From the NCBI GenBank assembly GCA_030668545.1, contig DAOUTT010000102.1, positions 1 to 7,360 on the forward strand: DNA of 7,360 bases. The letters are read 5' to 3'. The notes under the pieces are model-generated. The model ran no database searches and was not told the origin of the DNA. It worked only from the letters and a program-made list of their open reading frames with translations. A program made the position numbers and the translations under genes. This DNA comes from Anaerolineales bacterium. GTDB taxonomy: Bacteria > Chloroflexota > Anaerolineae > Anaerolineales > E44-bin32. Positions 4,283 through 7,360 of this stretch are shown here, piece after piece; the stretch's first letter is position 1; each line of letters opens with the position of its first letter.

Positions 4283-7207
4283 ATGGCTAAAGTAACAGAT
4301 GTCAGGCGGTTTCGACGCCGCCGGGAATTCCAATCTAGAGGAGAGAAACTGCTGGGGCGGGTTGGTTTTGTGTTTGCCCTGCTGTTGGTAGTTGGAATTG
4401 GAACAGCGGCTCTCCTGATGGCCTTATCTTATGCCGATCTAACCTCGAATCTTCCCCCTGCGGAAGATCTAGAACAGATCTTCGGTTCCACAGGGCGAGA
4501 GTCTTTCCGTCCTGTCAAATTCTATGATAGAACCGGCGACAAACTCCTTTTAGATGTGCTTCACCCGCAGGCACAGAGCCGGCGTTGGTTGTACCTGGAC
4601 CCGGATGGACCGATCGATCTGCCCGAGCATGTGCTTGAGGCTACGATCGCGATCCAAGATGAAACCTTCTGGTCAAACCCAGGATATATCCCGCAAGATG
4701 TGGTTCAAGCCCTGCTGAGCTATCTCGAACTTCAGGGACCTCAAGAGATTAATCCCTCAATAAGTCAACAACTGGTACAGGCGCAATTGTTGCCACTCGC
4801 AGGTGGCGCGCGTTCTCCCGAGAAACAATCCTTACAAAGAATGATCCTGGCGGCCGAGGTCACTTGGGAGTACCCCAAGGAAAAAATCCTCGAGTGGTAT
4901 ATCAACAGTGCCGATTATGGGAACCATGCCTATGGGATTGACGCTGCGGCGCTGGTGTATTTCGCCAAGCATGCCTCAGATCTCACCCTCCCCGAAAGTG
5001 CGATGTTGGCGTCCATCCCTCTTAATCCATCCCTAAACCCGGTGGAAGCTCCAAAAGAGGCGAAGGAACGGCAGGCGGAGACCTTGAGGGCGATGGTGCG
5101 AATGGGAGCGATCACTAACCATGAAGCACAATTGGCTCTTGCACAGACATTGGAGATCAAGCATGAGGCCGTTGAGCATCCAGACCATCTACAGGCACTG
5201 GCGGAGTATCTCCAGATCGAGGCGCTTGAGATGTTTGGAGAGGATGCACTGAGGCGAAGCGGATTACGGATCCAAACCACGGTGGACTACGATCTGCAGC
5301 TGCAATCTCATTGCACACTCCAAACTCATACCGCCCGACTATCCGGGCTTGAGCCAAGCGTCATTCTCCCTGCGGCCGATGGAACGGGATGCCTCGCTGC
5401 GGGGTTCCTCCCTCCGGTTCGTCCAAGCGACGCAAATCTCGATCATCGTATCGAATCGGGAGGCTTCGTTGTTCTCGATGCGAACAATGGTGAGATTCTC
5501 GCTCTCGCGGGGCCTGTTTCTGAAAGTAGACCTACCGGAATGACCTTCTCTCCGTTTGTGTATCTAACGGCTTTCGCACAAGGCTATTCACCGGGAAGTA
5601 TGGTCCTGGATATTCCTTCCGATGGTGAATTCACAAATGGGACTCCTGAAGAGCAGGCGGCACAATATTACGGACCTATGCGCATCCGCACAGCGCTGGC
5701 GAATGGGTACAAATCAGCGAGCGATAGAATCCAGTCTTTGATGGGTGTGGACAGCGTCGAGCGAACGGCTCGTTCAATGGGCGTTGCGTCAGCAGCATAC
5801 GATACACAAGAGTATCGTGAATCCGGTGATCTGGATTGGGAAGCTTCCCTGATGGATCTAACCAGCGCCTACGCTGTCTTGGCGAATCAAGGAACGATGG
5901 TTGGTGAGTTATCTCCAGTGAATGGCACTGCGAGAAATCCTTTGCAGCCGTGGATCTTCTCAACGATTGAAGATGGCGCCAGGAGATCAACGTATAGCTT
6001 CGAGCCCGAACAGAAAGCAGTTCTTAGCGCTAAGTTAGCTTATTTGATGACAGATGTACTGACGGATGAGACGGCACGCAGGTCAACCCTGGGCCAGTCA
6101 AATGCCTTAGAGATTGGCAGACCGGCGGGGGCCATTGCCTCTGTTGCGGATGACCGTGATTTCTGGAGTCTGGGCTACACACCGAGCCGGGTTGTAGGTG
6201 TTTGGCTTGGAAACCAAGACGGCGCCGAGCCTGTTGGTTTACATGAGATGAACAGCGCTGCGCCGGTGTGGCATGCCCTGATGCGCTACGCGACAAAGGA
6301 TTTACCAACTGCTGGATGGCAGGTGCCACCGGGCGTGAACCGTATAGATGTCTGTGATCCCTCGGGCCTGCTGCCCACGGTGTACTGCCCTTCGGTTGTG
6401 AGCGAAGTTTTCATCAACGGCACTGAGCCAATAACCTTCGATAATCTTTACCAGCCCTACCTGGTAAACAAGGAAACGGGCAAGCTTGCGACTCTGGATA
6501 CGCCGATCGAGCTTGTTGAAGAACGAATATATCTCGTCCCACCACCAGAGGCGGCGGAGTGGGCACAGCTGATTGGACTAGAAAGGCCCCCTCAAGAATA
6601 TGACACTCTCACAGATCTGGAAGATCAGCATCCAGATGTTCGCATCACCACGCCTGCATCTTTCTCCTATCTTCGTGACGATATCGTGGTGCGAGGGCAC
6701 GCGAATCCGGAGGATTTTGATTTCTATCGCCTTCAATATGGCAATGGGTTGAATCCCACTCGCTGGGTGCAAATTGGGGATGACACTAGCAAGCAAGTAC
6801 GGGGTGGGACGTTGGTGCGTTGGAAGACCGAAGGACTCAATGGGTTGTACACGCTTCAACTTGTTGTCGTCGACGATGATGGACATATCTCAACTCATGC
6901 CATCCATGTTACGGTGGACAACCAACCCCCGCACGTCGAGATACTGCTGCCCGAGCCCGACCAGGTCCTGCGTGGGAACAGCCGCCAGGAGATGGTGATC
7001 GAGGTTGATGTGACCGACAATTTCGGCGTTGAACGGGTCGAGTTCTATGTCGATGACATTAAAGTTGAAACGGTGACCGCGCCGCCGTACTCGATCCGTT
7101 GGCGAATGGTGGCTGTTGGTGAACATGAGGTCTATGTTCGGGCGATCGATCTCGCTGGGAATGTGGCGGAAAGTGATCGCATCTTGTTCACAGTCGAGCG
7201 GCCATAG
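4283..7207 (+). CDS. Class A PBP-like protein with degenerate GT51 and transpeptidase domains (predicted pseudoenzyme)
   Basis: A 974-residue, type II membrane protein with class A PBP architecture. The order is a basic cytoplasmic tail (RRFRRRR, 8-14), one membrane segment (about 24-48), a GT51 domain (about 75-295), a transpeptidase fold (about 390-670), a conserved C-terminal segment CDPSGLLPTVYCP (691-703), and two Ig-like domains (about 786-878 and 884-972). Family landmarks are intact: KILEWYIN (201-208), YGIDAAALVYF, LTLPESAMLA (234-243), GFVVLDANNGEILALAG (394-410), MDLTSAYAVLANQG (524-537) and GYTPSRVVGVWLGN (631-644). The catalytic motifs are not. Gln125 replaces the GT51 catalytic Glu (AIQDETF), GGSTITQQ is INPSISQQ (156-163), RKxxE is QSLQR (182-186), SxxK is MTFS (420-423), SxN is GYK (475-477), and no KTG is present around 612-624. 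It is therefore unlikely to polymerise or cross-link peptidoglycan. A scaffold or regulatory role is inference. ATG 4283 is the only start that keeps the membrane segment intact. Confidence 0.9.
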   Translation: MAKVTDVRRFRRRREFQSRGEKLLGRVGFVFALLLVVGIGTAALLMALSYADLTSNLPPAEDLEQIFGSTGRESFRPVKFYDRTGDKLLLDVLHPQAQSRRWLYLDPDGPIDLPEHVLEATIAIQDETFWSNPGYIPQDVVQALLSYLELQGPQEINPSISQQLVQAQLLPLAGGARSPEKQSLQRMILAAEVTWEYPKEKILEWYINSADYGNHAYGIDAAALVYFAKHASDLTLPESAMLASIPLNPSLNPVEAPKEAKERQAETLRAMVRMGAITNHEAQLALAQTLEIKHEAVEHPDHLQALAEYLQIEALEMFGEDALRRSGLRIQTTVDYDLQLQSHCTLQTHTARLSGLEPSVILPAADGTGCLAAGFLPPVRPSDANLDHRIESGGFVVLDANNGEILALAGPVSESRPTGMTFSPFVYLTAFAQGYSPGSMVLDIPSDGEFTNGTPEEQAAQYYGPMRIRTALANGYKSASDRIQSLMGVDSVERTARSMGVASAAYDTQEYRESGDLDWEASLMDLTSAYAVLANQGTMVGELSPVNGTARNPLQPWIFSTIEDGARRSTYSFEPEQKAVLSAKLAYLMTDVLTDETARRSTLGQSNALEIGRPAGAIASVADDRDFWSLGYTPSRVVGVWLGNQDGAEPVGLHEMNSAAPVWHALMRYATKDLPTAGWQVPPGVNRIDVCDPSGLLPTVYCPSVVSEVFINGTEPITFDNLYQPYLVNKETGKLATLDTPIELVEERIYLVPPPEAAEWAQLIGLERPPQEYDTLTDLEDQHPDVRITTPASFSYLRDDIVVRGHANPEDFDFYRLQYGNGLNPTRWVQIGDDTSKQVRGGTLVRWKTEGLNGLYTLQLVVVDDDGHISTHAIHVTVDNQPPHVEILLPEPDQVLRGNSRQEMVIEVDVTDNFGVERVEFYVDDIKVETVTAPPYSIRWRMVAVGEHEVYVRAIDLAGNVAESDRILFTVERP

Positions 7208-7233
7208 TTGCGGCGCGTTTAAGTGAGAATCAC

Positions 7234-7268
7234 ACAGCTCCCCATGAGCGATACCCACGGGGAGCTGT
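7234..7268. terminator. Strong hairpin between convergent genes, probable bidirectional terminator
   Basis: ACAGCTCCCC (7234-7243) and GGGGAGCTGT (7259-7268) form a perfect 10-bp stem with a 15-nt loop. It starts 26 nt after the PBP-like stop and ends 19 nt from the stop of the minus-strand gene entering from the right. Neither side has a real T-run (TTGAAATG on plus, GTGATTCTC on minus), so termination would be by a stem without a U-tail or with help. Its position between two convergent gene ends supports the call. Confidence 0.65.
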
Positions 7269-7287
7269 TGAAATGAGGGTTGCCGTG

Positions 7288-7360
7288 CTAGCAGGGTCCT
7301 TGTAAGTAGAAACCAAAATTGACGCCCCCCACATTCTCACCCGAACCAACCGTCACCGAC
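7288..7360 (-). CDS. C-terminal end of a probable secreted or surface protein (5' end outside window)
   Basis: A minus-strand frame enters from the right edge and ends at TAG 7288-7290, covering 23 codons. The readable tail includes GGVNFGFYLQGPC as its last residues. Endings of the type 'v.vNFGFy..gpC' are typical of the final beta-strand of SdrD-B-like or carboxypeptidase-regulatory-like beta-sandwich modules in large secreted proteins, so this is probably the end of a cell-surface protein. It converges on the PBP-like gene with the hairpin 7234-7268 between them. Other minus-strand frames here are closed by stops. Too little is visible to name a function. Confidence 0.6.
   Translation of the reverse strand, partial: SVTVGSGENVGGVNFGFYLQGPC

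Noticed and set aside
4094..4333. Minus-strand open frame of 79 codons between the patatin and PBP-like genes
   Set aside because: It overlaps the start of the PBP-like gene. Its internal starts have no well-spaced ribosome binding site, and the Arg/Pro-rich sequence matches no family I know. A 30-residue version starting near 4186 cannot be excluded but is not supported.
4283..7207. PBP-like gene as a decaying pseudogene
   Set aside because: The frame is intact over 974 codons, structural motifs and the Ig-like tail are kept, and the substitutions cluster at catalytic residues. Random decay would be expected to hit structural motifs and introduce stops.
1..7360. CRISPR array, insertion sequence or integrase attachment site
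   Set aside because: No regularly spaced direct repeats, transposase or integrase frames, or terminal inverted repeats were seen.

Overview
The window reads as a fragment of a mid-GC bacterial chromosome, most likely from Chloroflexota (Anaerolineae-like). This is inferred from protein style: a class A penicillin-binding protein (PBP) ending in a Cys-containing 'CDPSGLLPT...YCP' segment and two Ig-like domains, signal-anchored lectin-like proteins with Pro/Thr/Ala linkers, and a secreted-type C-terminus ending '...NFGFYLQGPC'. No 16S rRNA, tRNA, CRISPR array or transposase gene is visible, so the taxonomic call is tentative.

Layout, left to right. (1) Positions 1-790, minus strand: the N-terminal 263 codons of a membrane-anchored protein with a lectin/glucanase-like ectodomain, running off the left edge. 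It lies 13 nt behind (2) a zinc-dependent L-threonine 3-dehydrogenase (804-1844, minus), so the two probably form one operon. (3) A divergent 125-nt promoter region separates tdh from (4) a Kv-beta-type aldo/keto reductase (1970-2944, plus). (5) The convergent gap 2945-3086 holds no gene but several perfect short palindromes, possibly a REP-like element. (6) A patatin-family lipid acyl hydrolase with its full catalytic motifs follows (3087-4073, minus). (7) A 209-nt divergent intergenic region contains a strong hairpin that could form a pseudoknot, and candidate promoters facing both ways. (8) A 974-residue protein with the architecture of a bifunctional class A PBP occupies 4283-7207 (plus). 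(9) A hairpin terminator at 7234-7268 is followed by (10) the last 23 codons of a minus-strand gene entering from the right edge (7288-7360).

The most notable content is the 974-aa PBP. Its GT51 glycosyltransferase and transpeptidase folds are readable end to end, yet every catalytic motif I can align is replaced: the catalytic Glu of the GT51 'ED..F' motif is Gln, GGSTITQQ and RKxxE are lost, and SxxK, SxN and KTG are all absent. With no frameshift or stop over 2.9 kb, it looks like a maintained double pseudoenzyme (a structural or regulatory PBP) rather than a decaying gene. The other genes are ordinary metabolic or envelope functions. I see no evidence that they form one pathway, apart from the tdh / anchored-protein operon and the patatin and pseudo-PBP genes sharing an upstream region.
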